From positions 186,001 through 250,000 of the forward strand of contig NZ_JARXHY010000005.1 in assembly GCF_031127815.1 (NCBI RefSeq): a stretch of DNA of 64,000 bases. The letters run 5' to 3'. Each line of letters opens with the position of its first letter. The first letter of the stretch is position 1. Positions 28,246 to 37,554 of this stretch are shown here, piece by piece. The translations under genes and the position numbers were made by a program. The notes beneath the pieces are model-generated. The model ran no database searches, had not been told where the DNA came from, and worked only from the letters and a program-made list of their open reading frames with translations. The stretch is from Pelagicoccus sp. SDUM812003 (lineage in GTDB: Bacteria > Verrucomicrobiota > Verrucomicrobiia > Opitutales > Opitutaceae).

Positions 28246-29385
28246 TCAACCGGCGACTTCGCCCGCCCGTCGAGTCCGATCCGCCATGGCCTGGGCCTTG
28301 AGGGACAGCTCAGCTGCCTTCAGAGCATGAGCCTGTGTCATAGCCGTTTCAGTACCATTGAGACAATCCAGAATGAACGCCCCGAAGAACGGGCGACCGA
28401 CCTTTCCCCGACAATCGATCACATGCTCTCCCTCGTCGTTCACCAGATAGATGCGATCCGAGCCGCCTATGCCGATGTCGCGGTACTTGCGGATCTCCAG
28501 ATAGCCCTTGGTTCCGAGGACGAAACAACGACCATCGCCCCAGACCTTCGCCCCCTCAGGAGTGAACCAATCGAGCCGACAGTAGCCCGTAGAGCCATCG
28601 CTTAGGACGACATTGGCTTCTCCATAGTCCTCAAATTCCGGATACATCGGGTGGGCGACGTTGTCGACCCGAGCGTACTGAACAGCTCCATCGACAGCTC
28701 CGGAATAGGCCAAGAACTGCTCGCACTGATGCGATCCGATATCGGTCAAGATACCTCCGGCTATCTCTTTGCGAAAGAACCAATCCGGTCGCGACTCCGC
28801 AGAAAGGCGATGCGGAGCGAGATTCGCCACTTGTATCACCTTTCCAATGGCCCCCTCCTTGATCAGCTCACCCGCATGCCAAGACGCTTCGTTCGCCAAG
28901 CGTTCCGAATAATAGACCATGTAGCGACGGCCGGTTCTCACGATGGCGGCTTTCGCCGTATTTAGCTGCTCGATACTAGTGAACGGAGCCTTATCGGTCA
29001 GGTAGTCCTTCCCTGACTCCATAACTTGGATACCGATGAGGCAGCGTTCATTGGGGATAGCCGCCGCGGTGACCAGGCGCAGGTCCGAGTCGTCGAGAAT
29101 CTCCCCGAAGCTGGAGGCCGGCCTAGCGTTCGGGTACCGTTTCAGCACCCTCTCATATCGACTGGGTTCGGGGTCGTAAACATAGCGCAGCTGAGCGCCA
29201 GCTTCGACCAGAGCGTCGATCTGCCCGTAGATGTGACCGTGATTGAAGAAGGCGGCGGCGATGGGAAACTCGCCCTCCTCCACCACTGGCTTGATGTCGC
29301 CGCCTTGCGGGGCGTAGCTACTCTCGTTTCTGCTCATGGCTTTGGCTTGGACTTGGAGGGGCGATTTGAAAGGCCGGGCAAGCAT
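28246..29385 (-). CDS. Gfo/Idh/MocA-family oxidoreductase
   Basis: A 379-residue cytoplasmic NAD(P)-dependent enzyme. The ATG at 29385 is preferred over the one at 29337 because AGGAG lies five bases before it. The Rossmann part has an atypical entry (AAAFFNHGHIYGQIDALVEAG instead of GxGxxG). The catalytic-site motif is DKAPFTS, equivalent to the EKP lysine motif, followed by YYSERLANEA and GGILTDIGSHQCEQFLAY in the C-terminal sheet domain. Such proteins act on sugars, inositols or uronates. In verrucomicrobial carbohydrate regions they often finish monosaccharide conversion. Substrate unknown. Confidence 0.88.
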   Translation of the reverse strand: MLARPFKSPLQVQAKAMSRNESSYAPQGGDIKPVVEEGEFPIAAAFFNHGHIYGQIDALVEAGAQLRYVYDPEPSRYERVLKRYPNARPASSFGEILDDSDLRLVTAAAIPNERCLIGIQVMESGKDYLTDKAPFTSIEQLNTAKAAIVRTGRRYMVYYSERLANEASWHAGELIKEGAIGKVIQVANLAPHRLSAESRPDWFFRKEIAGGILTDIGSHQCEQFLAYSGAVDGAVQYARVDNVAHPMYPEFEDYGEANVVLSDGSTGYCRLDWFTPEGAKVWGDGRCFVLGTKGYLEIRKYRDIGIGGSDRIYLVNDEGEHVIDCRGKVGRPFFGAFILDCLNGTETAMTQAHALKAAELSLKAQAMADRTRRAGEVAG

Positions 29386-29492
29386 TTCAGCTCCTTTCGC
29401 GGAGGAAAACCAAATTCAGTCCACAGCAGGCTCTGACTGTCAGCCCAAGCTGGAAAAGCCAAGCTTTGACCCTTCGAACGCGCAGCGATTCA

Positions 29493-30845
29493 ATGATTCC
29501 CATGAATTGTCTTCGCCTCACTACCCCACTGGCGGCCTGCTTCGCCTTGACCCTCGCCAGCTTCTCCCAAGCTCAGATCGGCACCCGCCTTCCTTCGGAA
29601 AAAAAGCTCATCCAAGACCCCGTCACCGGAGTGGAGCTGGCCTTTTTGACCAGCGAGCCGCACGGGGACTCCAAGATCTACCAAACGCACCCGCAGTGGA
29701 CCTCCGATGGAGAGTGGCTCGTCTTCCGCTCGGACCGCATTCCCGGCGAGGCCCTCGCAGTCAACGAGGACACGGGCGATATCGTTCAGGTCACCGAAGG
29801 AGGCTACTTCGGCATGCTCACCCTGGCCCAAAACGACATGAAACTCTACGTCATGCGCGATCCCGCCTCGCCCGCCGACCAGCAGCCGCGCTATGGCAGC
29901 AACGACGCGGACAAGGCCATCGTCGAGGTCGACCTAGCCCAGCTCTTCGCCGACAGCGCCGCCGGCTCGCTCGGACAAGCGTCGAAATACCAGCGCACCG
30001 TGGGCATCGTACCTGCGAGCATGGGAGCCGGCGGGGATATGACCATCGACGCGGAAGACGACCTGATCTATTTTCGCATCGGACGCGAGGAAGCGGCCCG
30101 GCACATCGCCCCGGATGTCGAAATCGAGGACGACTTCGGTCCACGCAATATGGGAGCGGGCCCGACCGGTATCGCCAGCATGGACATCGCCACCGGAGAA
30201 ATCGAAATCGTCACCGCGCTTCCCTTCCAACTGGGACACATCCAGAGCAACCCTTGGGTCTCGCGCGAGCTGGTCTTTTGCTGGGAAACCGGAGGCAAAT
30301 CGCCCCAGCGCACCTGGACCATGAAAGTGGGCGAGGAACCCAAGATCCTGTATCCCGAAGCCGAATACGAGTGGGTCACCCACGAAGCGATCATCACCAA
30401 GGACGAGGTCGCCATCGCCATCATGGGGCACCGCAAGCCAGGCACCGTCGACGCCTGGGGACCTTCCGCCACTCGCGAAAAGCCGACCGGACTCGGCATC
30501 GTCAACCTGCGCACCGGAGAAATGCGACTCGCAGGACAGACCCGTAGCGGCAGCGGCCTGTGGCACGTGCACGGTTCGCCCGATGGACGCTGGGCGGTGG
30601 GAGACGACTTCTCTCGCAGCCTCTACCTGATCGACCGCACCACGGACGAGATGATGCTGCTGACCACGGGACACAAGCCTACCGCCCGCGACCACGTGCA
30701 TCCGACTTTCAGTCGAGATGGCACCAAAATTCAAATACAGTCAGCCATGCTTTCAGAAGACGATCGCTCCATGAGCATCTGCGTCGTCTATCTTCCCGAC
30801 GAACTGCTCGAACGAGACTACTCGGACGTGCACCGCGTCGACTGA
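29493..30845 (+). CDS. Oligogalacturonate-lyase-like (PL22-like) beta-propeller protein, exported
   Basis: 450 residues from the ATG at 29493 with a signal peptide (about residues 1-27, ending SQAQ). Seven-bladed TolB/PL22-type repeats are visible: THPQWTSDGEWLVFRSD, WHVHGSPDGRWAVGDDF and HPTFSRDGTKIQIQS. Two stretches match oligogalacturonate lyase blades carrying the manganese histidines: EYEWVTHEA and ARDHVHP. The glutamine three residues before the second His pair in characterised PL22 appears replaced by Ala, so activity is uncertain. PL22 enzymes are normally cytoplasmic, while this one is exported. It may cleave unsaturated galacturonate oligomers or only bind them. It precedes a terminator and opens the pectin-type region. 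Confidence 0.68.
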   Translation: MIPMNCLRLTTPLAACFALTLASFSQAQIGTRLPSEKKLIQDPVTGVELAFLTSEPHGDSKIYQTHPQWTSDGEWLVFRSDRIPGEALAVNEDTGDIVQVTEGGYFGMLTLAQNDMKLYVMRDPASPADQQPRYGSNDADKAIVEVDLAQLFADSAAGSLGQASKYQRTVGIVPASMGAGGDMTIDAEDDLIYFRIGREEAARHIAPDVEIEDDFGPRNMGAGPTGIASMDIATGEIEIVTALPFQLGHIQSNPWVSRELVFCWETGGKSPQRTWTMKVGEEPKILYPEAEYEWVTHEAIITKDEVAIAIMGHRKPGTVDAWGPSATREKPTGLGIVNLRTGEMRLAGQTRSGSGLWHVHGSPDGRWAVGDDFSRSLYLIDRTTDEMMLLTTGHKPTARDHVHPTFSRDGTKIQIQSAMLSEDDRSMSICVVYLPDELLERDYSDVHRVD

Positions 30846-30864
30846 TTCTGGGGATATCATCGAA

Positions 30865-30896
30865 GCCTCGCCGCTCTTCGCGGCGGGGCGCTTTCT
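30865..30896 (+). terminator. Terminator after the PL22-like gene
   Basis: GCCTCGCCGC and GCGGCGGGGC form a 10-bp stem with a TCTTC loop, followed by GCTTTCT. It is 20 bp after the stop and faces the end of the convergent LacI gene. Confidence 0.6.
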
Positions 30897-30954
30897 CACC
30901 CTGTCTACTCCTTGGGCGCGAGGCTCCGCCCCCCACCAAAACCTCGTCTACGCT

Positions 30955-31971
30955 CTAGTCCTGAACGCGCGTGGTCGGCCCGTCGACCCAGACCGCCGGA
31001 ACTGTGGTGGTGGAAGCGGTCTCGGGCACTCCGTAGTCGTTTCGGTGCAGCTGCCCGACCAAAAGCTCCGTTGCGCGGCGTCCCAAAAGGCGCGGACAGA
31101 GGTCCAGACCGCTCACCGGGATGTCGGTCATGCGCGTGTTCAAGGAGCAGAACCCATGCGTCTCCGGGATCTTCGCTCCGAGTTCGAGCATCCACTCCAT
31201 CGCCTGGACGCGATGGCAAAGCACCACGTCCGGCTTCTGCTGCTCGAACCACTCCGCGAAACCCTCCTTCTTGAACTCCTTCAGCAGCAAGGGCTCAAGC
31301 GCCTCGCAGCCCGGCGTGTGCTCGTTGTGCATGTGAAAGGCCGCTTCCCAACGATAGAGCAGGCGAGCGTCGTGCTCCTCGTGCAGCACCAGCCCCAGCC
31401 GCTTGTAGCCCAGCTCCTGCAGCTTGCGAAGCGCGATGACCATGGAGCGAAAGTGATCCGAGCAAACCGAGTCCAAGGCGGGCTTTTCGATGATGTAGTC
31501 GGTGTACACGCCCGCGTAATCCTCCCAGGGGAGCTGGCTGATGTTTGGCGTGGACGCCGGCAGCAAAATGATCCCACGAATCCCGCGGGACCGCAGGATG
31601 GTGTCCAAGCGGGAAACGCTCAAATGCTCCGCCCCCATGACGAAGGTTTCCGTCTTGAAACCCAACTCGTTCGCCTTCTCCCGGCAGCCCTCGGAAATCT
31701 CGCTGTGATAGCGCTTGGCCCCTGGCACGCGTCCCTTGGAGCTCTCCAAATCCACCACCGCGAGCACCCCTTGGAAAACGCCCACCGAGGAGCGGCGCAT
31801 CTCGGACATCAGCGCTCCCGCCAGGGGATTGTAACGGTAGCCAGCCTTTTCGGCGGCAGCCAGCACACGCTCGCGCGTGGCTTTCTTTACACGGGGTTTG
31901 TTTCTCAAGGCGTCGGATACGGTGGTATGCGACAACCCGAGTTCTCGGGCCAATTCTCTAACGGAACTCAT
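30955..31971 (-). CDS. LacI-family transcriptional regulator
   Basis: A 338-residue DNA-binding sugar sensor. The N-terminal helix-turn-helix and hinge are clear (VRELARELGLSHTTVSDALRNKPRVKKATRERV, then GYRYNPLAGAL). A periplasmic-binding-protein-like effector domain follows (GIRGIILLPAS, QELGYKRLGLVLHEEHDARL). The hinge continues into SEMRRSS instead of the usual nucleotide-sugar pattern; I believe this is seen in verrucomicrobial members. It is divergent from the PL26/Kelch-SSS/GH43 operon across 430 bp, so it probably controls that operon and itself. The effector is likely a rhamnogalacturonan-derived sugar, by context only. Confidence 0.93.
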   Translation of the reverse strand: MSSVRELARELGLSHTTVSDALRNKPRVKKATRERVLAAAEKAGYRYNPLAGALMSEMRRSSVGVFQGVLAVVDLESSKGRVPGAKRYHSEISEGCREKANELGFKTETFVMGAEHLSVSRLDTILRSRGIRGIILLPASTPNISQLPWEDYAGVYTDYIIEKPALDSVCSDHFRSMVIALRKLQELGYKRLGLVLHEEHDARLLYRWEAAFHMHNEHTPGCEALEPLLLKEFKKEGFAEWFEQQKPDVVLCHRVQAMEWMLELGAKIPETHGFCSLNTRMTDIPVSGLDLCPRLLGRRATELLVGQLHRNDYGVPETASTTTVPAVWVDGPTTRVQD

Positions 31972-32401
31972 AAGGGGGATAACGAACTAAGGGTTTCTAC
32001 TTTTTGGGGGCACGAGCGAGTGACGCTCCATTCTTACCGTCAGAAAACTCCCGATTCGCTCGCGAAGGCAAGAAAGAATTTGATCATCATCTCAACAGCG
32101 GGCGACGATCCTCGCTCTTCGCCTCGCGAAATCCCCCCAAAAAGTTATTCCCTTACGCCAAATGATTTCCTGCACCGACGGACCGACCAAGGCTCCTAGC
32201 GTCAACGCCGGCCAAGAGGCCTCGGACCGCAAGGCCACCCCCGAACCCCCGTGCGCATCCGTTTTTTAGATACATTTTCCCTGCGGATTCGAACCCGCCA
32301 CGGCCATGCCGATATCGAAGAGGCGATCGCTCGGATCGAAAATCGCCCAGAAGCATTCCCAATCGACTGACAACCCCGCTTATCAAACACCCCTACCATT
32401 C
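31972..32401. other. Divergent control region, lacI / PL26 operon
   Basis: 430 bp without a supported gene. Two similar short dyads, TTCGC-N2-GCGAA at 32055-32066 and TTCGC-N3-GCGAA at 32118-32130, are about 63 bp apart and are candidates for LacI operator contacts; each could also be chance in GC-rich DNA. The open frame of the downstream gene extends back to 32306, but the Tat-type leader fixes the start at 32402. Confidence 0.4.
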
Positions 32402-35098
32402 ATGAACAGACGCGACTTTGTCCTGAAAAGCGCCTTCGCAGCCGCATTGCCACTGGCAGCGAATGTGGCCAGCACGAAACTCATGGCTCGCCCAGCGCCC
32501 AAGGAAGCCGGTCCGGGAGAGCGCGCCATAAGCTGGCTCGACGGTTCCGCCCCCGAGGCCCAAACCGGTTCCGTTTGGGGACTGCCGTGGCCACAAGGCG
32601 AACTGAAAAAACATGACAGCCTGACCTTGAAAAACGAGTCCGGCGACACGCTTCCGCTACAGACCTGGCACACCGCCTATTGGCCGGACGGCTCCATCAA
32701 ATGGACCGCTCACGCCATCCCAGCAGAGGTCAAGGCGAGCGACACCCTCTTCGTGGCCAAGGGCGATCTCGTGCCTCCAGCCTCCCCCGTAGTCGTCACC
32801 GATCGCGGGGCGTATGTCACGGTGGATACAGGAAAAATCCGCTGCGTCATCCCTGCCTCTGGTGATCATGTATTCACTTCGATCGAACGCGCCGGAAAGG
32901 CCACCGTGGAAAACGCCCGCTTGGTCGGCTACCGCCAAAGCAAAGCTGAATTCGAAGCGGACGAAATCCCGGACAAGGAGAGCTTCCAGGGAGTGACGCA
33001 ATCCATCGAAATCGAGCAAAGCGGCCCCGTTCGGGCCGTGGTGAAGGTGAAGGGCGTACATCAAACGCCTTCCGGCCGCCAATGGCTACCCTACACCATG
33101 CGCCTGGTTTTCTTCGCAGGTGGCGAAGCCGCTCGCATCTCCCATACCTTCGTCTACGACACGGATGGGGAAAAAGACTTCATCAAGGGGCTCGGGCTTC
33201 GCTTCGACGTGCCGCTGAGCGACGAGCTGCACAATCGCCACATCCGCTTTGTCGGCGAAGGCGACGGTCTTTGGGGCGAGGCAGTGCGCGGCATCACCGG
33301 CTTGCGTCGCGATCCAGGCGAAGCAGCCAGAGACGCCCAGATCGCAGGCGTCCCCACCCCACCCGTCGAGGAGTGGCAGCCGCGGGCGGGCCAGCGCGTT
33401 CGCTTCATTCCGACTTGGGGCGACTTCTCCCTTTCGCAGCCCTCGGCCAACGGATTCACCATCCGCAAGCGCACCAAGCCCGGGCATGGATGGATCGATT
33501 CGGATCAGGGCGGGCGCTCCTCAGGCGTCGCCTACCTCGGCGGCATTTCCGGCGGGGCGCTTTTCGGCATGCGCGACTTCTGGCAGCTCCATCCGACCCA
33601 GATCGATATCCGAAACGCCAATACGGACCTCGGACAAGCGACCATATGGATCTGGTCGCCGGAAGCCCCTGCCATGGACACCCGTTTCTACCACGATGGC
33701 CTGGGAATGGACACCTACGAGGAACAGTACGATGGCGGACTGGCCATCACCTACGAAGACTACGAGCCAGGTTTCGGAACCGCCTACGGCGTGGCCCGCA
33801 CCAGCGACTTCACCATCATGGCAGTCGACGCCACTCCCAGCCGGGAAGAGACTGTATCCATCGCGGCGACCATCCGCGAACCCGCTCTGCTCACCGCCAC
33901 TCCAGAGGATTTCCTGGCCTCCGGCGTTTTCGGCCAGCTCTGGAGTTTGCCGGATCGTTCCACGCCAGAAAAGGCGGAAATCGAGGACCGTCTCGACTGG
34001 TCCGTGCAGTACTACCGCGATCAAGTCGATCAGCGACACTGGTATGGATTTTGGAACTACGGAGATGTCATGCACACCTATGACTCCGACCGGCACGTCT
34101 GGCGCTACGACGTAGGCGGATACGCTTGGGACAACTCCGAACTCTCCCCCGACCTGTGGCTTTGGTATTCGTTTCTACGCACGGGTCGGCGCGACGAGTT
34201 TCGCTTGGCGGAAGCCATGACGCGCCACAATCGAGACGTCGACATCTACCACATGGGCGAATTCGCCGGCCTCGGCACCCGCCACAACGTGCAACATTGG
34301 GGCTGCAGCGCCAAGCAGCTGCGCATCAGCACCGCTGCGTATCGACGTTTCCACTACTTCCTGACCGCGGACGAGCGAACTGGCGATGTCCTTTGGGAGG
34401 TCTCGGAAGCGGACCGCCAGCTGGCCAATCTCGTCCCAACTCGAAAGCTCAAAGGCCGCACCGCCACACCTTCCGCCACCCGCATGGGCATTGGCACCGA
34501 TTTCGGTTCAGCCGCGGCAAATTGGCTCACCGCCTGGGAACGCACCGGAGACCCCAAATACGGAGACTGGCTGAAAAACGCCATGGCCGCGATCGGCAGC
34601 CACCCGCTTGGTTTCTTCGCAGGAGATTTTGGATACAATCCGGACACCAAAGAGATGCTCCCCCCCGAGCACAACACCCCGGGAGTGTCGCACCTCAGCG
34701 CAGTCTTTGGACTGGTGGAGATCTGCGCCGAGCTGATCGAGCTGATCGACAACCCTGAGTTCAAGGACGCCTGGCTGCAGTACTGCACACTCTACAACGC
34801 GCCAGAAGAGGAGCAGGAAGCGGTTCTCGGAACCAGTTTCCGACCCAACCTGATGCAAGCCCACTCTCGCCTGACCGCTTTCGCAGCGCATCAAAAGGGA
34901 GATTCCGAGCTTGGCCAGCGGGCCTGGAAGGAGTTCTCCCGCGAATGGGGCGGGAAGAAAACGATCGGGACCATACGTATCGAAGGTCCTGATACGCTCA
35001 ACCCCATCGACGAAGCGGCTTGGGTTTCCACCAACGATTCATCCCAATGGGGATTGGCCGCCATCCAGAACCTCGCCTTGGTTTCGAACGCATTATAA
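32402..35098 (+). CDS. Exo-rhamnogalacturonan-lyase-like protein (PcRGLX/YetA, PL26-like)
   Basis: 898 residues from the ATG at 32402, which begins a Tat-like leader: MNRRDFVLKSAFAAALPLAA, with the RR-D-F motif at residues 3-6. The N-terminal region (ISWLDGSAPEAQTGSVWGLPWPQGEL, LPLQTWHTAYWPDGSIKWTAHA) is typical of the PcRGLX/YetA family, whose fungal member is an exo-acting rhamnogalacturonan lyase (PL26). The central part holds a large beta-sandwich and the C-terminal part a helical toroid (HNVQHWGCSAKQLRISTAAYRRF). Predicted to cut rhamnogalacturonan I oligomers by beta-elimination in the periplasm. It is followed after 8 bp by a transporter, then a GH43. Confidence 0.8.
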   Translation: MNRRDFVLKSAFAAALPLAANVASTKLMARPAPKEAGPGERAISWLDGSAPEAQTGSVWGLPWPQGELKKHDSLTLKNESGDTLPLQTWHTAYWPDGSIKWTAHAIPAEVKASDTLFVAKGDLVPPASPVVVTDRGAYVTVDTGKIRCVIPASGDHVFTSIERAGKATVENARLVGYRQSKAEFEADEIPDKESFQGVTQSIEIEQSGPVRAVVKVKGVHQTPSGRQWLPYTMRLVFFAGGEAARISHTFVYDTDGEKDFIKGLGLRFDVPLSDELHNRHIRFVGEGDGLWGEAVRGITGLRRDPGEAARDAQIAGVPTPPVEEWQPRAGQRVRFIPTWGDFSLSQPSANGFTIRKRTKPGHGWIDSDQGGRSSGVAYLGGISGGALFGMRDFWQLHPTQIDIRNANTDLGQATIWIWSPEAPAMDTRFYHDGLGMDTYEEQYDGGLAITYEDYEPGFGTAYGVARTSDFTIMAVDATPSREETVSIAATIREPALLTATPEDFLASGVFGQLWSLPDRSTPEKAEIEDRLDWSVQYYRDQVDQRHWYGFWNYGDVMHTYDSDRHVWRYDVGGYAWDNSELSPDLWLWYSFLRTGRRDEFRLAEAMTRHNRDVDIYHMGEFAGLGTRHNVQHWGCSAKQLRISTAAYRRFHYFLTADERTGDVLWEVSEADRQLANLVPTRKLKGRTATPSATRMGIGTDFGSAAANWLTAWERTGDPKYGDWLKNAMAAIGSHPLGFFAGDFGYNPDTKEMLPPEHNTPGVSHLSAVFGLVEICAELIELIDNPEFKDAWLQYCTLYNAPEEEQEAVLGTSFRPNLMQAHSRLTAFAAHQKGDSELGQRAWKEFSREWGGKKTIGTIRIEGPDTLNPIDEAAWVSTNDSSQWGLAAIQNLALVSNAL

Positions 35099-35106
35099 TT
35101 CATCCG

Positions 35107-37554
35107 ATGTTTAGACTCTTCACCTTCCTCGCTGGCGTCGCTCTAGCGGTTTCCCTAACCGCGCAGACCGAAGTCCAGCAACTCAAACAAGAAACGGAGC
35201 AAAACGAACTTCCCGCCGCCCCGCGTTCCCTGGAAAACGCATACCTCGCAAAGCTGGGCGACGTCGTTCTCGCTGTGGTTCCAGTCTCGCCAAGCGCATC
35301 CGGACAAGCGGAGGTTTTCCTGCTGGATCTAGCCGCCAAGTCCTGGCGGCAGCTCGAATCCCTCGAAGGCGTTTCCAGCAAAGCGGGCGTCGCCTCCTCG
35401 AACGACGAGCTCTATCTGGTAGGTGGGCTTCTAAACGGGTCCGCTACTGACCAAGTGCTGCAGATCAGCCTCGATGGGGATCAGCCGGTGAAAACGGAGC
35501 TGCAACCGCTGCCTCAGGCTGTCGTTTCACCTGCAGCCACGCTGACAAGCGGCACCCTATACGTGGCGGACGGATCGAAGGATTCGGCCCCGGCGAACGC
35601 CGTTTCACAATACCTCAGCCTGGACCCGGATAGCGCCGACGCCAAGTGGCAAACGCTCGACGCTCCGCTAGGCGAGCCAAAGGCAGAGGGATTTCTCATA
35701 AAGTCGGTGGAATCCATCGCCTACCTGGGAGGTTCCGAATCCAACGGAGCGCCCACCCGCAACACGCCGTCCTACCACGCTCGATACGGATGGAGCGATG
35801 CCTCCCCCCAGGCGATCGGTACAGGCAAGATCGTCGACGCGGCGAAGCTCGGCGATTCGCACGCCATCGCTCTGGTCCAAAACCCGGACAACTCCCTGCA
35901 AGCGGCCCTCTATCACATGATCGGCCAAACGTGGGTAACCATCGACCCTCGCCTGTCCCGATTGCCCTCCGACAGCCGCGTCATTCCGGAGTCGAACGGA
36001 TTCCTCATTCTCTCCTCCTCGCAATCGCTTGAAGTCAGCTTCTCGGCTCCAGAAACCAACTACGGCTGGTGGGACCACCTCTCAGTCGCCCTCTACTTCG
36101 CGGTCATGCTCTGGGTCGGCTTCCACTTCGCCAAGCAAAGCAAGAACTCGGCGGACTACTTCCGAGGCGGGCACAAGATCCCTTGGTGGGCCACAGGCAT
36201 GAGTCTTTTCGCCACTGGGGCGAGCGCCATGAGCCTGATGGCCATGCCGGGAAAATCGTACTACAGCAACTGGACCTTCTTCGCCATCAGCATCTACTCG
36301 ATTCTGGCCCTGCCCATCGCCATGTACTTCTTCGCTCCGATCATTCGAAAGCTCAACTTCGGCACGGCGTTCGAGTACCTGGAAGAACGTTTCGGCCTAT
36401 CCGTTCGCTTGATCGGCAGCACCATTTTTGCGGTGTATCAGATTCTTGGGCGCATGGGGGGCGTTCTACTGCTGCCTTCCTTCGCCCTGGAAGCGATCGC
36501 GGGCATTCCCATGCACGTCAGCGTGCCGATCATGGGTCTCGTCACCATCGCCTACACCTTCCTCGGCGGGCTGTCGGCCGTAATCTGGACCGACACCATT
36601 CAGGGATTGGTCATGGTATCGGCTGTGAGCGGATGCTTGCTGCTCGTTTTCTTCCGCATCGACATGCCGTTCTCCGAAATGTGGAGCGTCGTCAACGCCC
36701 AGGACAAGTTGCACACCTTCGACTGGGGCTTCACCCTCACGGAAGAAAACGTCTTCACGGTCTTCCTCGGCATCATACTTGTCACGCTGCTAGGCATCGG
36801 CGATCAGAACTTCGTGCAGCGCGTGCAGTGCGGTCCGTCACTCAGCAGCACCCGCAAGGCGATCGCCACTCAGATGGCCGTCGCGGTACCCATCAACATC
36901 CTGCTCTTCTCCCTCGGAACGGCGCTCTTTCTCTTCTACAAGCAAGCTCCGGCTGAGCTCAACCCGACCATGCGAAACGATGGGATCTATCCCTTCTTCG
37001 CCGCTCAGCAGCTGCCGCCCGGCGTTTCGGGTCTGGTCATCGCAGCCCTGCTGGCCGCTACCATGTCCACCATCTCGAGCAGCATTTGCAGCGTCTCCAA
37101 CCTCGCGGTGGACGATGTCTACAAGCGCTTCTTCGCCAGCGCCACCGATACGCAAGGCGTTTTCGTCGGACGGATCGTTACGGTGCTCGTCGGCCTCTTC
37201 GGTATCGGTTCCGCGTTCTTCCTCAACTTTTTCGAAACGCCATCGATATGGGACCTCGCTCTCCGAGTCGTCAGTATCGTTACCTCCACTACAGTTGGAA
37301 TCTACTTCCTCGGGCTCTTCACTCAGCGCAGCAACGAAATCGGCGTTCTTGCCGGCATCGTAGCCGGTATGGCAGTGACCTATTGGGTATCCGTCGAAGG
37401 GATACTGGTGTTCTGGCTCTATCCCGCAGCAGGCTCTCTGGTCACCATCGCCGTCGGATACGCAGTGAGTCTCGCCACTGGTGGAAACAAGAAAAACATC
37501 GACGGCCTGACCTTGGCATCTCTGCAGAACCGTACTGGCGGTCTCGATGACTGA
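35107..37554 (+). CDS. Kelch-domain / sodium:solute symporter fusion
   Basis: 815 residues from the ATG at 35107. A signal sequence (about 1-19) leads a Kelch-like beta-propeller of about 300 residues (repeats such as KAGVASSNDELYLVGGLLN and KSVESIAYLGGS). From residue 321 the chain becomes an SSS-family transporter: WWDHLSVALYFAVMLWVGFHFAKQ, KNSADYFRGGHKIPWWATGMSLFATGASAMSLM, and AALLAATMSTISSSICSVSNLAVDDVYKRF, the sodium-site helix 8 region. The propeller should sit in the periplasm and may bind the sugar before uptake; that is inference. The fusion joins functions usually encoded separately (NanM-like plus NanT/SSS). The start is 8 bp after the PL26-like gene, and its end overlaps the GH43 start by 8 bp. 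Confidence 0.85.
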   Translation: MFRLFTFLAGVALAVSLTAQTEVQQLKQETEQNELPAAPRSLENAYLAKLGDVVLAVVPVSPSASGQAEVFLLDLAAKSWRQLESLEGVSSKAGVASSNDELYLVGGLLNGSATDQVLQISLDGDQPVKTELQPLPQAVVSPAATLTSGTLYVADGSKDSAPANAVSQYLSLDPDSADAKWQTLDAPLGEPKAEGFLIKSVESIAYLGGSESNGAPTRNTPSYHARYGWSDASPQAIGTGKIVDAAKLGDSHAIALVQNPDNSLQAALYHMIGQTWVTIDPRLSRLPSDSRVIPESNGFLILSSSQSLEVSFSAPETNYGWWDHLSVALYFAVMLWVGFHFAKQSKNSADYFRGGHKIPWWATGMSLFATGASAMSLMAMPGKSYYSNWTFFAISIYSILALPIAMYFFAPIIRKLNFGTAFEYLEERFGLSVRLIGSTIFAVYQILGRMGGVLLLPSFALEAIAGIPMHVSVPIMGLVTIAYTFLGGLSAVIWTDTIQGLVMVSAVSGCLLLVFFRIDMPFSEMWSVVNAQDKLHTFDWGFTLTEENVFTVFLGIILVTLLGIGDQNFVQRVQCGPSLSSTRKAIATQMAVAVPINILLFSLGTALFLFYKQAPAELNPTMRNDGIYPFFAAQQLPPGVSGLVIAALLAATMSTISSSICSVSNLAVDDVYKRFFASATDTQGVFVGRIVTVLVGLFGIGSAFFLNFFETPSIWDLALRVVSIVTSTTVGIYFLGLFTQRSNEIGVLAGIVAGMAVTYWVSVEGILVFWLYPAAGSLVTIAVGYAVSLATGGNKKNIDGLTLASLQNRTGGLDD

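Noticed and set aside
29336-30547. 403-codon plus-strand frame overlapping the PL22-like gene
   Set aside because: Arg/His-rich frame-shifted translation of a gene whose propeller repeats are clear in the other frame.
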